From Natronobacterium texcoconense (lineage in GTDB: Archaea; Halobacteriota; Halobacteria; Halobacteriales; Natrialbaceae): a DNA stretch of 64,000 nucleotides. Shown here piece after piece: positions 1 through 8,605 of the stretch. Positions within the stretch are counted from its first letter, which is position 1. Each line of letters begins with the position of its first letter. Where the stretch lies: the NCBI RefSeq assembly GCF_900104065.1, contig NZ_FNLC01000001.1, positions 992,001 to 1,056,000 of the forward strand. The letters are read 5' to 3'. A program made the position numbers and the translations under genes. Under the pieces are notes generated by a model. The model searched no databases. It worked only from the letters and a program-made list of their open reading frames with translations, and had not been told where the DNA came from.

Positions 1-25
1 AGTAACTCCTGCAACTATTCACACA

Positions 26-51
26 CTGATCGCACGCTGTCGTGCGATCAG
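26..51. other. Perfect 11-bp hairpin upstream of the sugar kinase
   Basis: The arms CTGATCGCACG and CGTGCGATCAG pair perfectly around a CTGT loop. The hairpin lies 77 bp before the kinase ATG at 129 and may be an operator or the 3' end of a gene left of the window. No T-run follows it, so a simple terminator is less likely. Confidence 0.5.
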
Positions 52-128
52 GTATGCAATGACTTGCAGTGGCTACTATACACGGAAACCCCAGGATTAT
101 CCCACTGCGTCTGGGAGGGAGCCCTGCC

Positions 129-1502
129 ATGCAGGACGCCCACGCCCAACTGGAGGCGGACATCGCCGAACTCGAGGACCTGCCGGTGTTCGTCGCCTAC
201 AACGCGAACGTCGACGCGATCGTTCGGGTCGACGGGGAACTCGAGTCGTTCCTCGAGCGGCCTTCCGATCCCGGCTCCGAACTGCCGTCGAGTCCGCTGG
301 AGTCGAAACGGGAACTCGCGGCGGCGATCGCACACACGATGGCCGCCGGCCGGGGCGACGAGATCGCGATGGCCGACGAGTTCGCCGCGACACTCGAGTC
401 CGAACTGGCGCCCGATAGCCAGCAGATGGGCGGCCAGGCGGGGATCATGACGAACCTGCTCACCGCACTGGGAACCGCACCGATCACGTACACGTACCTG
501 GTTTCGGAGCGACAGCTCTCGATGTTCGACCACCCCGGCGAGGTGCGGTATCCGACCGTCGAGGACGGTCAGGTGAGCTACGTGCCCCTCCCCGAAGCGG
601 TCAACACGGATCGGACGAAGATCAACTGGGTATTCGAGTTCAGAGAAGGCGACGAGTTCTTCGGCGTGACCGCACCCGAAGACACTCGGTTCATCGCGGC
701 CTCGAGGCCGCCGGAGTTCGACCTCTCTGCGGGGGAACTCGACGAGGCGATCGATCAGGTGGGCGAAGCCGTCGACGGAGCCCTCCTCGCAGGGTATCAC
801 AACCTCACGCCCGACCACGTCGAGGAGGGGTACGAGGAGACTCACAAACACGCACGCGACGTTCTCCGTCGACTCCGGTCGGAAAGCGACGTCGACGTCC
901 ACGTCGAGTACGCCGTCACCCACGACGACGATCTCAGAGACAGCATGTACGAGTGGATTCTGCCGGAGGCGAACGTCGTGGGGGCGGATACGCACGAGCT
1001 GACGATGTTGCACGACGACGCGGGTATCGACGCCGTCGAGGAGCCACCGTCGGAGGCGACTCCGTTCGAACCCGGGGAGATCCTCGACCACTACCGGATG
1101 CTCGAGGCGGTCCGCGAGGAACTCGGCGTCGACTGTCTGCAGTTACACGCCATGGAGTATCACCTCGCCGTGATGGAGTCGTACCACTCGCCGGAGGCGC
1201 TTCGACGGGGCCTCGAGTTCTCCGCCGTCAACGCCGCGACGAAGGCGGCGCTGGGACACATCTCCGAGCCCGGGGACCTCGAGACCGGGCTGGAGTACGA
1301 GCCCTCGGAGATGGGGCGAGAAGCGATCGAACTGCTGGCCGATCACCTCGGCGAGTCGGCCGAGGATGGCGTCCTCGCCACGCCCTCGGTCGCTGCCTGC
1401 CCCAATCGCGTCGTCGACGAGCCGGCTGGGACGGTCGGCATCGGCGACATCGTCTCCTCCTCGAGTTTCGTCCTGGAACTCGCGGTAGCCAACGATCAGT
1501 AA
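129..1502 (+). CDS. pfkC: ADP-dependent glucokinase/phosphofructokinase family sugar kinase
   Basis: Cytosolic ribokinase-fold kinase that phosphorylates glucose and/or fructose 6-phosphate with ADP as donor, giving AMP. The 457-residue product is close to the family length. An N-terminal NANVDAI segment lies in the sugar-binding region, VVGADTHELTML is the family's typical core block, and a C-terminal GIGD motif (GTVGIGDIVSS) supplies the catalytic Asp. I chose the ATG at 129; a GTG at 69 is in frame but adds residues unlike the family. Neighbours are a trehalose synthase gene and a gap-pgk-nucleotidyltransferase operon, which suits sugar entry or trehalose turnover. The family is clear, but glucose versus fructose-6-P preference cannot be read from sequence. 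Confidence 0.88.
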   Translation: MQDAHAQLEADIAELEDLPVFVAYNANVDAIVRVDGELESFLERPSDPGSELPSSPLESKRELAAAIAHTMAAGRGDEIAMADEFAATLESELAPDSQQMGGQAGIMTNLLTALGTAPITYTYLVSERQLSMFDHPGEVRYPTVEDGQVSYVPLPEAVNTDRTKINWVFEFREGDEFFGVTAPEDTRFIAASRPPEFDLSAGELDEAIDQVGEAVDGALLAGYHNLTPDHVEEGYEETHKHARDVLRRLRSESDVDVHVEYAVTHDDDLRDSMYEWILPEANVVGADTHELTMLHDDAGIDAVEEPPSEATPFEPGEILDHYRMLEAVREELGVDCLQLHAMEYHLAVMESYHSPEALRRGLEFSAVNAATKAALGHISEPGDLETGLEYEPSEMGREAIELLADHLGESAEDGVLATPSVAACPNRVVDEPAGTVGIGDIVSSSSFVLELAVANDQ

Positions 1503-1529
1503 GCGGGAGCACGGTATCGGCGAGTGTCG

Positions 1530-2423
1530 TCACGGATGCTCGGCACTGACCGGCACGCAAAACACCGGCACCTCGGCCTGGCGGACGACGTTTTCGGTGA
1601 CGCTTCCGAGAAACCACTGTCCGATCCCCGTCCGGCCGTGCGTTCCCATGACGATCAGGTCGACGTCGTTCTCGGTCGCGTACGTGGGAACCTCCCTCAC
1701 CGGAGAGCCGGTCACGGTCGATCCCGAGACGTCCACTCCGGCGTCTTCACCGTGTTCCCGGACCGCGTCGAGTGCCGCTTCGCCCCTGTTCTCGAGCACC
1801 TCGAGGAGATCGTCACTCGCTCTATCGGCGTCGAACGGACTCGTGTCGATCGAGTAGAGCGCATGCAGTGATGACTCGAGCCGACTCGCGAGTTCGATTC
1901 CCCACTCGGTCGCGATCGTCGCACCGTCGCTGCCGTCCGTCGGAAGGAGGAGTCGCTCGAACGGGACGTCGGCGATTGCGGGTTCGTCGGCGTTCGGTGG
2001 AACCGCGAGTACGGGAGTCCGTGCCGTTCGAAGGACGTTTTCGGTCACGCTGCCGAGGAGAACCCTGTCGAGTCCCGTTCGGCCTTTCGTTCCCATGACG
2101 ATGACGTCGATCTCGCGTCGACTGGCGTACTCTCTGATCGACTGGAACGGAGTGCCCTTTCTGACCGCGGTCGTAACGTCTCTCTCCTCGTCGTGGTCCG
2201 TGGCCAGCCGTGCGATTTCCTCGACTGCTTCCTCGGCGTTCTCTTCGAACGACTGAATATCCCGTTCGTCGAAGTCCGCCGCCTGGAACCGGGATTCGAC
2301 GATCGACAGGACGTGGACGTCCGCGTCGATCCGAGACGCGAGCGCGATCCCGCGTCTGGCTCCTGCGAGTGCCCCGTCGCTGCCGTCGGTCGGTATCAGT
2401 ATCGATTCGATAAACCGGCTCAT
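1530..2423 (-). CDS. Tandem universal stress protein (two UspA domains)
   Basis: About 297 residues holding two UspA domains in a row. Each begins with a beta strand and PTDGSDGA and ends with the ATP-binding signature: GTKGRTGLDRVLLGSVTENV in the first domain, GTHGRTGIGQWFLGSVTENV in the second. Such proteins bind ATP and are linked to stress resilience. The ATG at 2423 starts exactly at the first domain (MSRFIESILIPTDGSDG); a GTG at 2447 is less likely. It ends 27 bp from the kinase stop and points toward it, and lies just downstream of the treT pseudogene on the same strand, so the two may be cotranscribed. Confidence 0.9.
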   Translation of the reverse strand: MSRFIESILIPTDGSDGALAGARRGIALASRIDADVHVLSIVESRFQAADFDERDIQSFEENAEEAVEEIARLATDHDEERDVTTAVRKGTPFQSIREYASRREIDVIVMGTKGRTGLDRVLLGSVTENVLRTARTPVLAVPPNADEPAIADVPFERLLLPTDGSDGATIATEWGIELASRLESSLHALYSIDTSPFDADRASDDLLEVLENRGEAALDAVREHGEDAGVDVSGSTVTGSPVREVPTYATENDVDLIVMGTHGRTGIGQWFLGSVTENVVRQAEVPVFCVPVSAEHP

Positions 2424-2488
2424 GGGAGCGGTCCTGGATTGCTTCACCGCCTCGGTGGATAACTGTGTGGGGGTGGCTGTCGTCGCCG

Positions 2489-3729
2489 TCAGGTATCGAG
2501 TCCCAGCGAGTCGACGAAAATTTCGAGGAGGTCCACGAGCTGTCGGGGAAGCAAGAACTGTTCTCGGACGTGTTCCCGGGCGTTGTCGCCGAAGGATCGC
2601 CGACGGTCGTCGTCCTCGAGAAGATCCACGACTCGGTCGCCGGCACCCACGACGTCGTCCGGCTCGACGAGATACCCGTTCCGACCGTCCTCGACCTGGA
2701 GTGGAATCCCGCCGACCGTCGAGCCGACGACCGGCGTACGCTTCCAGAGTGCCTCCGCGACGACGAGGCCGAACCCCTCACGCAGGGACTTCTGGACGAC
2801 GACGTCCGACAGCTGCTGGAGGGCGTTTATCGTCGCGTCCGGGAGGTCGGTCAGGACGTGGACGTCCGGATCGTCGACCGCTTCGTCGGCGACCTGTTCG
2901 TACAGCTCCAGTCCCTCCGGATCGTCGCCGGCCATCCCACCGGCCAGCACCAGCTGGAGCTCTGCCACCTCCGCTTTGGCGGTTCGATACGCCTCGAGCG
3001 TCCCGAACTGGTCTTTCCACGGGTCGAAGCGGGAGACCTGCGTCATCACGGGTGCGTCGAACGAGAGTGGGTCCAGGTGGTCGCGTTCGGCCGCCAGTTC
3101 GTCGTCCTCGAGCGATCGGTTCTTCTCCGTCACCGGATCGATCGAGGGGTAGACGATGCTCGTTGCCGGAGCGTCGATTGCTGCGTACGCCGAGCGACTG
3201 AAAATCGCGTGATCGATCGGATCGGTGTACGCGGAGACGAACGCGAGATACTCCTCGACCGGGTCGGTGAGATCGACGTGACACCGCCAGACGATCGATG
3301 CGTCCGGGAATCGTTCGTCGAGTCGCTCGAGCATGCCGAGCGGCTGTGGATCGTGAGCAGCACGAGGTCGTACTCGTCTTCGATCTCGGTAGCGTTCTGC
3401 TTGGTCACCTCGCGATACGTCGCTTTCATCTCGTCGGTCAGCGGTTCGCTGTCCCCCTGAAGTCCGTTGTGGACTGCCTTCGTAACCTCGAAGAAGTCGT
3501 CGTCGGCGTCCATGACGAGCCAGTCGGTGTCGATGCCGAGGTCGTTACAGACCGGTACGATCGACCGAAGCAGCTCCGCAACCCCACCTCCCGTGGCAGT
3601 CGAGTTGACGTGGAGGATCCGGACGTCCGCAAGCGCCTCGGCGAGTTCGCGAAGTCGCTCGAGGCGATCGCTCTCGATGACGGGAGCGTAGGCCTCGATC
3701 GATCTGTCCGGGAGTGAGGGGGGATGCAT
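2489..3729 (-). pseudogene. treT: Trehalose glycosyltransferring synthase (TreT-like, GT4), single-base frameshift
   Basis: TreT joins an NDP-glucose to glucose to give trehalose. The N-terminal part runs from ATG 3729 (VRILHVNSTATGGGVAELL, a typical GT4/TreT start) to about 3356. The C-terminal part continues in another frame (MLERLDERFPDASIVWRCHV through KSLREGFGLVVAEALWKRTP) to 2489. At the junction the minus strand reads CTCACGATCCACAG; adding one C restores LVLLHDPQPLGMLERL, the conserved TreT block. Restoring one base makes 1,242 nt, exactly 413 residues, the usual TreT size. All motifs on both sides are intact, so the lesion is recent or is a sequence error. As written the product is truncated. 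Confidence 0.85.
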
Positions 3730-3804
3730 CGTCTACGCGCCACCACCACCACGACGCTCGTATCAGTTGGGGTCAGTCACCCAGGAAAACGGATTAGACG
3801 GTCT

Positions 3805-3820
3805 GTATATCCAGATATAC
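3805..3820. promoter_or_regulatory. Palindromic operator candidate upstream of gap
   Basis: GTATATC-CA-GATATAC is a perfect 7+7 dyad lying 48 bp before the gap ATG and about 15-20 bp upstream of an A/T-rich TATA candidate (around 3836-3845, caaatttact). This spacing fits an activator site for the glycolytic operon. The sequence is not the TrmB-type TACT...GAGTA motif that I know from haloarchaeal sugar regulation. Confidence 0.5.
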
Positions 3821-3867
3821 GACGGATCGGGCCAACAAATTTACTTGCCGGAGGTGCAGTCCCTGCC

Positions 3868-4938
3868 ATGAACGAGGACACGAACGACGGCTCCGGAACC
3901 GACGAAACGCTTCGTATCGGACTCAACGGCTTTGGGCGGGTCGGACGCTGTCTCCTCCGTGCGTCGCTGACTCACGACGACGTCGATATCGTGGCGATCA
4001 ACGACGTGATGGACGACGACGATATGGAGTACCTGCTCACGTACGATTCGGTTCACGGCCGACTCGACGGGATTTCCCGCGACGGAGACACTCTCTTCGT
4101 TGACGACCAGGAGTTCCAGTTGCTCTCGGAGCGCGAGCCGTCGGACCTCCCGTGGGACGAACTGGACGTCGACATTGCCTTCGAAGCGACGGGGCTGTTC
4201 CGGACCCACGACGAGGCTGCCCAGCACCTCGAGGCCGGTGCGGACAAGGTGATCATCTCGGCGCCGCCGAAAGGCGAAACTGAGGTGCCGATGTTCGTCT
4301 ACGGCGTCAACCACGAGGAGTACGAGGGTGACGACGTCCTCTCGAATGCCTCCTGTACGACGAACTCGGTTGCGCCAGTCCTGCAGGCTCTCGACGAGGA
4401 GTTCGAGGTTGTCTCTGGGCTCCTGACGACCGTCCACGCGTACACCGGCAGTCAGGCGCTCGTAGACGGCCCCATGGAGAAACGACGCCGCGGCCGCGCC
4501 GCCGCCGAGAACATCGTTCCGACGACGACCGGTGCGGCCGATTCGACCAGCGAAGTACTCCCCGAGTTCGAGGGCAAACTCGAGGGGATGGCGATGCGGG
4601 TACCGGTCCCGAACGGGTCGGTCACCGACATCACTGTCAACATCGAGGAAGACATCGAACGCGAGGAAGTGACCGACGCGATCCGGACCGCGGCCGACGA
4701 CAGGATGGCTGGCGTCCTCGGCTACACCGACGACAAGATCGTCTCCCGGGACATCGTCGGGCTACCGTTCGCCTCGTACGTCGATCTCGAGTCCATGATG
4801 GTCGCAGCCAACGACACGGTGAAAGTACTCGCCTGGTACGACAACGAGTACGGCTTCTCGAATCAGCTGATCAAACTCGCAAAACACGTCGCGAACGAGT
4901 CAGAGAGCATCGACGCCGGACGGACCGTTGCCCACTGA
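3868..4938 (+). CDS. gap: Glyceraldehyde-3-phosphate dehydrogenase, type I (bacterial-like)
   Basis: Converts glyceraldehyde 3-phosphate to 1,3-bisphosphoglycerate with NAD(P). The 356-residue protein has the Rossmann start IGLNGFGRVGRCLLRA, the catalytic Cys163 in SNASCTTNS, the RRGRAAAENIVPTTTGAA loop and the C-terminal WYDNEYGFSNQL block. I chose the ATG at 3868 because residues before it carry no family similarity. A 10-residue acidic N-terminal extension precedes the core. pgk starts 16 bp downstream and catalyses the next step, so the two form an operon with the nucleotidyltransferase. Haloarchaea often keep separate catabolic and gluconeogenic GAPDHs; which one this is cannot be decided here. 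Confidence 0.95.
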   Translation: MNEDTNDGSGTDETLRIGLNGFGRVGRCLLRASLTHDDVDIVAINDVMDDDDMEYLLTYDSVHGRLDGISRDGDTLFVDDQEFQLLSEREPSDLPWDELDVDIAFEATGLFRTHDEAAQHLEAGADKVIISAPPKGETEVPMFVYGVNHEEYEGDDVLSNASCTTNSVAPVLQALDEEFEVVSGLLTTVHAYTGSQALVDGPMEKRRRGRAAAENIVPTTTGAADSTSEVLPEFEGKLEGMAMRVPVPNGSVTDITVNIEEDIEREEVTDAIRTAADDRMAGVLGYTDDKIVSRDIVGLPFASYVDLESMMVAANDTVKVLAWYDNEYGFSNQLIKLAKHVANESESIDAGRTVAH

Positions 4939-4954
4939 CAAGACCACCCCCACC

Positions 4955-6172
4955 ATGACTACGTTTCGAACGATCGACGACCTCGAGCCTGGCCAGCGAC
5001 TGCTCGTCCGGATCGACGTCAACGCCGCCGTCGAGGACGGGACCGTCAAGGATAGTCGGCGGTTCGCCCGTCACGCCGAAACTATCCGGGAACTGCTCGC
5101 GGACGATCACGCGGTCGCCCTGCTTGCCCATCAGGGTCGGCCGGGCCGGGACACGTTCGTCTCGCTCGAGCAACACGCCGACATCCTCGCCGACCACCTC
5201 GATCACCCCGTCGAATTCGTCGCCGACACGTACGGCGAGGACGCGCTCGCGGCCATCGACGACCTCGAGTCGGGCGACGTGCTCCTGCTCGAGAACGTCC
5301 GGATGTGCGACGAGGAACTCCCCGAGGAACCACCGGACGCGAAAGCCGAGACGGACCTCGTCCGGACGCTCGCCCCGGCGTTCGATGCCTACGTCGGGGA
5401 CGCGTACTCGGCCGCGCATCGCTCTCACGCCTCGATCGTCGGCTTTCCGCGCGTCATGGATGCCTGCGCGGGCCGAGTGATGGAACGGGAGTACACGGCG
5501 ATCACGGCCGTCAGGGACCGAGAGTTCGACGGGCCGGTCACGATGATTCTCGGCGGGACGAAAGCCGAGGACGTCATCCCGATCATCGAGCGACTCGACG
5601 ACGTCGTCGATCGGTTCTGTCTCGGTGGCGTCGTCGGCGAACTCTTCTTGCGGGCCGACGGCCACGATGTCGGGTACGACGTCGGCGAGACGTCGCTTTT
5701 CGACCATCAGTGGGACGACCACCGGGACCGCCTCGAGCGTAGTCTCAACGCGTACCGCGACCGGTTACGTCTCCCGTCGGATCTCGCCTACGAGGACGAC
5801 GACGGCGAGCGCGCGGAGGTTGTGGTCGAGGGGCTCGAGAAGGATCGACCGTTTCTCGACGTCGGCTCCGAGACGGCCGACCGCTACGTCGACGTCGTCG
5901 AGGACTCCGCGGCGGCGTTCGTCAAGGGTTCGCTCGGCGTCTTCGAGGACGAACGGTTCGCCAAGGGGACCGTCGCGGTCGTCTCGGCGATGGCCGACTC
6001 CGACTGCTTTACGGTCGTCGGCGGCGGTGACACCGCCCGCGTCGTCGAACTGTACGATTTCGACGACGACGACTTTTCACGCGTCACGGTCGCCGGCGGT
6101 GCGTACGTTCGCGCCCTCACCGGCGACTCGCTCGTCGGCGTCGAGGTACTCGAAGAGGGGAGTCTGAAATGA
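4955..6172 (+). CDS. pgk: Phosphoglycerate kinase
   Basis: Transfers phosphate between 1,3-bisphosphoglycerate and ADP in the cytosol. The 405-residue protein shows the N-terminal RIDVNAAVEDG block (variant of the usual DFNVP), the HQGRPG substrate-binding motif, the HRSHASIVG region and the C-terminal nucleotide-binding VVGGGDTARVVE. ATG 4955 lies 16 bp after the gap stop. The stop overlaps the next gene's start by 4 nt (ATGA), so translation of the downstream nucleotidyltransferase is probably coupled. Confidence 0.95.
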   Translation: MTTFRTIDDLEPGQRLLVRIDVNAAVEDGTVKDSRRFARHAETIRELLADDHAVALLAHQGRPGRDTFVSLEQHADILADHLDHPVEFVADTYGEDALAAIDDLESGDVLLLENVRMCDEELPEEPPDAKAETDLVRTLAPAFDAYVGDAYSAAHRSHASIVGFPRVMDACAGRVMEREYTAITAVRDREFDGPVTMILGGTKAEDVIPIIERLDDVVDRFCLGGVVGELFLRADGHDVGYDVGETSLFDHQWDDHRDRLERSLNAYRDRLRLPSDLAYEDDDGERAEVVVEGLEKDRPFLDVGSETADRYVDVVEDSAAAFVKGSLGVFEDERFAKGTVAVVSAMADSDCFTVVGGGDTARVVELYDFDDDDFSRVTVAGGAYVRALTGDSLVGVEVLEEGSLK

Positions 6173-7155
6173 CTGGCACCACAGCCGTCGTTCTGGCCGG
6201 CGGCTACGCGACCCGACTGTGGCCGATCACGAGGCACCGCCCCAAGATGTTTCTCCCGCTCGGGGAGACGACCGTCATCGAGCGAATCTACGCGGAACTC
6301 GAGTCCATCGACCGGATCGACGAGGTCTACGTGAGTACGAACGAACGGTTCGCGCCCGACTTCGAGGCCCACCTCGAGGAAAGCCCCTACGAGAAACCCC
6401 GGCTCTCCGTCGAGGAGACCGAGCACGAAGACGAGAAACTCGGCGTCGTCGGCGCACTCGCCCAGCTACTCGATCGCGAAGGACTCGACGACGATCTGCT
6501 GGTGATCGCTGGCGACAACCTCTTCGATTTCGCCGTCAGCGACTTTCTCGAGTACTTCGACCGACGCGAGGGGCCGGTGATCGCCGCCTACGACGTCGGC
6601 GACCGAGAGAAGGCCACGTCCTACGGCGTGGTCGAACTGGACGACGAGCGCGTCGTCGATTTCCAGGAAAAACCGGACGAACCGGAGACTTCACTCGTCT
6701 CGATCGGCTGCTACGCGTTCCCCGGAGAGACGCTGTCGCTTTTCACCTCGTACCTCGAGGAAGGGAACAACCCGGACGAGCCCGGCTGGTTCGTCCAGTG
6801 GCTTCAGGACCGCGAACCGACCTACGCCTATCCGTTCGAGGGCGTGTGGTTCGACATCGGCACCAGGGAGAGTTACCTCGACGCAGTCTCCTGGTACCTC
6901 GACGGCGAGTCGCACGTCGCGGAATCGGCGATCGTTCGGGACACGACCGTCGATGACAGTACCCTCGTGATGCCGGGCGCGACCCTCGTCGACGCCGCCG
7001 TCGAACGGTCGGTGATCTTCCCTGACGTCGACCTCGAGTCGACGACGGTGCGGGGATCGATCGTCGACGACGGAGCCAGCATCAGCGGGTTCGACCTCGA
7101 GCGTGCACTGATCGGGGCCTATAGCCGGATTCCGGACGAACGGCAACAGTCCTAG
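6169..7155 (+). CDS. Sugar-phosphate nucleotidyltransferase (NDP-glucose pyrophosphorylase-like)
   Basis: Likely makes an NDP-sugar from a sugar 1-phosphate and NTP. The N-terminal GT-A domain begins VVLAGGYATRLWPITRHRPK; the usual motif is GGxGTRLxPxTxxxPK, so the second conserved Gly is Ala here. FEGVWFDIGTRESYLDA matches the later family motif. The last 80 residues carry left-handed beta-helix-type hexapeptides (VAESAIVRDTTVDDSTLVMPGATL). Coupled to pgk through an ATGA overlap. Beside a TreT gene, it could supply the NDP-glucose for trehalose synthesis; that is inference. The 3' end shares a CTAG with the convergent gene, both stop codons overlapping. Confidence 0.85.
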   Translation: MTGTTAVVLAGGYATRLWPITRHRPKMFLPLGETTVIERIYAELESIDRIDEVYVSTNERFAPDFEAHLEESPYEKPRLSVEETEHEDEKLGVVGALAQLLDREGLDDDLLVIAGDNLFDFAVSDFLEYFDRREGPVIAAYDVGDREKATSYGVVELDDERVVDFQEKPDEPETSLVSIGCYAFPGETLSLFTSYLEEGNNPDEPGWFVQWLQDREPTYAYPFEGVWFDIGTRESYLDAVSWYLDGESHVAESAIVRDTTVDDSTLVMPGATLVDAAVERSVIFPDVDLESTTVRGSIVDDGASISGFDLERALIGAYSRIPDERQQS

Positions 7156-7433
7156 TTGTGGCGTCCTGGGTTGCTCACCTCGTCGCCGGCGGCCGTCGCG
7201 TTCCACCAGCCGGCCGTAATAGAGACGTAGACGCCGACGCCGCCGAGAAGCAGGGCGTAAAACGCCCATCGTGGCCAGGCGAACGCGAGGAACGTGAGCG
7301 TGAGCAACAGGACCCACAGCGTGAGGATCACCAGGTCGGCGAGGACGCGGACACCCGTGCTCGTAGCGGCACCGAGTCGCCCTCGCTGCGTTCGTTCGTC
7401 GTCGGTCGTCGGTCGTGTCTGTTCGTCGGTCAT
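7152..7433 (-). CDS. Small two-helix membrane protein
   Basis: 93 residues: a polar N-terminus (MTDEQTRPTTDDERTQ) followed by two hydrophobic segments, VLADLVILTLWVLLLTLTFL and ALLLGGVGVYVSITAGW. I do not know its function. Its ATG at 7433 overlaps the stop codon of the protease gene (TGATG), so the two are translationally coupled and may work together at the membrane. Its end overlaps the convergent nucleotidyltransferase by 4 nt. Confidence 0.7.
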   Translation of the reverse strand: MTDEQTRPTTDDERTQRGRLGAATSTGVRVLADLVILTLWVLLLTLTFLAFAWPRWAFYALLLGGVGVYVSITAGWWNATAAGDEVSNPGRHN

Positions 7434-8605
7434 CAGAAGTGATAGCCGTGTCTCGCCGTCAGTTCGTAGGCGCTGACTCCCCAGACGTAGCTCTGTCCGG
7501 GCCACCACGTCCGGGCGTTGTTGAACCCCGCGACGAGGACGTCCTCGTCCTCGCCGTCCGAATCGGGGTAGTAGCTCACCGATCCGCTGTCGCCGTCGGT
7601 CAGGTCCATCTCACCGCCCCAGCGGATCTGGCCGCGCCGACAGAAGTCGTCGGTGAAGCAGGTGACCGCATCGACGCCCTGTACCCGGCCGCTGGTGTGA
7701 CCCGTCAGCGCGCCGACCTTCTCGAGTTCCTCGCCGCGAGCGACGAGATCCGCCAGGCCGAACCTGGTGAGCTGTCCGCGCACCCGAACCGGCTCTGGCG
7801 CGTCGATCCAGTTCGAGGGGGCGACCGTCGCTTCCGGTTCGATGGCGGCGACGTCTTCGATGGGATGGGCCCGGGCGACCGTTCCAAGCGTCGCCCGTTC
7901 CGCGGCCTGGAGCGGCAGCGTCAGCGTCTCCCCGATCGCATCGTCCGCTCCCTCGAAGGCGTGTTCTGCCGTGACGAAAAACGACTGCTCCGTCTCGGGA
8001 TCGTACAGCGCCGGCCCGAGCGTCGCCAGACTCGAGGGCGTTTCACAGGCGATACCGCTCGGTGCCCGTCCCCCCGGCATCGTCTCGAGAATCCGTGGTT
8101 CGGCGAACTCGAACTCCTCGCTCCCGCCGTCGATTTCGAGAATCGTCTCGGTGCTGATCGAGATGCCGTCCGCGAACTCCCTGATCGCCTCCGGAACCGT
8201 CGACGCCTCGCTCGAGACGCCGATCGAGACCGACGCGGTGCCGCTCTCGTAGTCGCCCGGGACGACCGCGCTGCCAAGGTAGCCGGTGAAGGCGTATCTG
8301 GCCAGCAACTCGTTTAACTCGAAGGCCTTCTCGACGGCGGCGTACCAGTCGGCTGGGACGTATCGAATTCGCTCCTCGAGAGAGAACGGATCGTTCGGAT
8401 CCGAACGGACCAACGCGGTGACGACGGGGACCTCGTCGTCGTCGGCACCGAGGAAGTCCTCGACGCCGAGGTAGTGAGCCACCCCGACGGCGTAGCCGCC
8501 GCCGGCGAGGGTTCGAAGGAACTCGCGACGATCGATCCCCGTTTCGATCCGATCGCGCAGCGTCGCAGGACGCCGACCGGATCGGTCACTACGTTCGTCG
8601 TACAT
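7433..8605 (-). CDS. Tat-exported trypsin-fold serine protease
   Basis: 390 residues from ATG 8605. The N-terminus carries a twin-arginine signal, DRREFLRTLAGGGYAVGVAH (arginines 26-27), pointing to folded export. A complete catalytic triad in chymotrypsin order can be read: His215 in FFVTAEHAFEG (compare TAAHC), Asp251 in IEDVAAIE (compare DIAL) and Ser340 in TDGDSGS. C316 and C322 bracket a short loop and could form a disulfide. About 150 residues of unassigned sequence separate the signal from the protease domain, perhaps a pro-region. Coupled by TGATG to a small membrane protein. The family inference rests on the motifs; substrate unknown. Confidence 0.7.
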   Translation of the reverse strand: MYDERSDRSGRRPATLRDRIETGIDRREFLRTLAGGGYAVGVAHYLGVEDFLGADDDEVPVVTALVRSDPNDPFSLEERIRYVPADWYAAVEKAFELNELLARYAFTGYLGSAVVPGDYESGTASVSIGVSSEASTVPEAIREFADGISISTETILEIDGGSEEFEFAEPRILETMPGGRAPSGIACETPSSLATLGPALYDPETEQSFFVTAEHAFEGADDAIGETLTLPLQAAERATLGTVARAHPIEDVAAIEPEATVAPSNWIDAPEPVRVRGQLTRFGLADLVARGEELEKVGALTGHTSGRVQGVDAVTCFTDDFCRRGQIRWGGEMDLTDGDSGSVSYYPDSDGEDEDVLVAGFNNARTWWPGQSYVWGVSAYELTARHGYHF

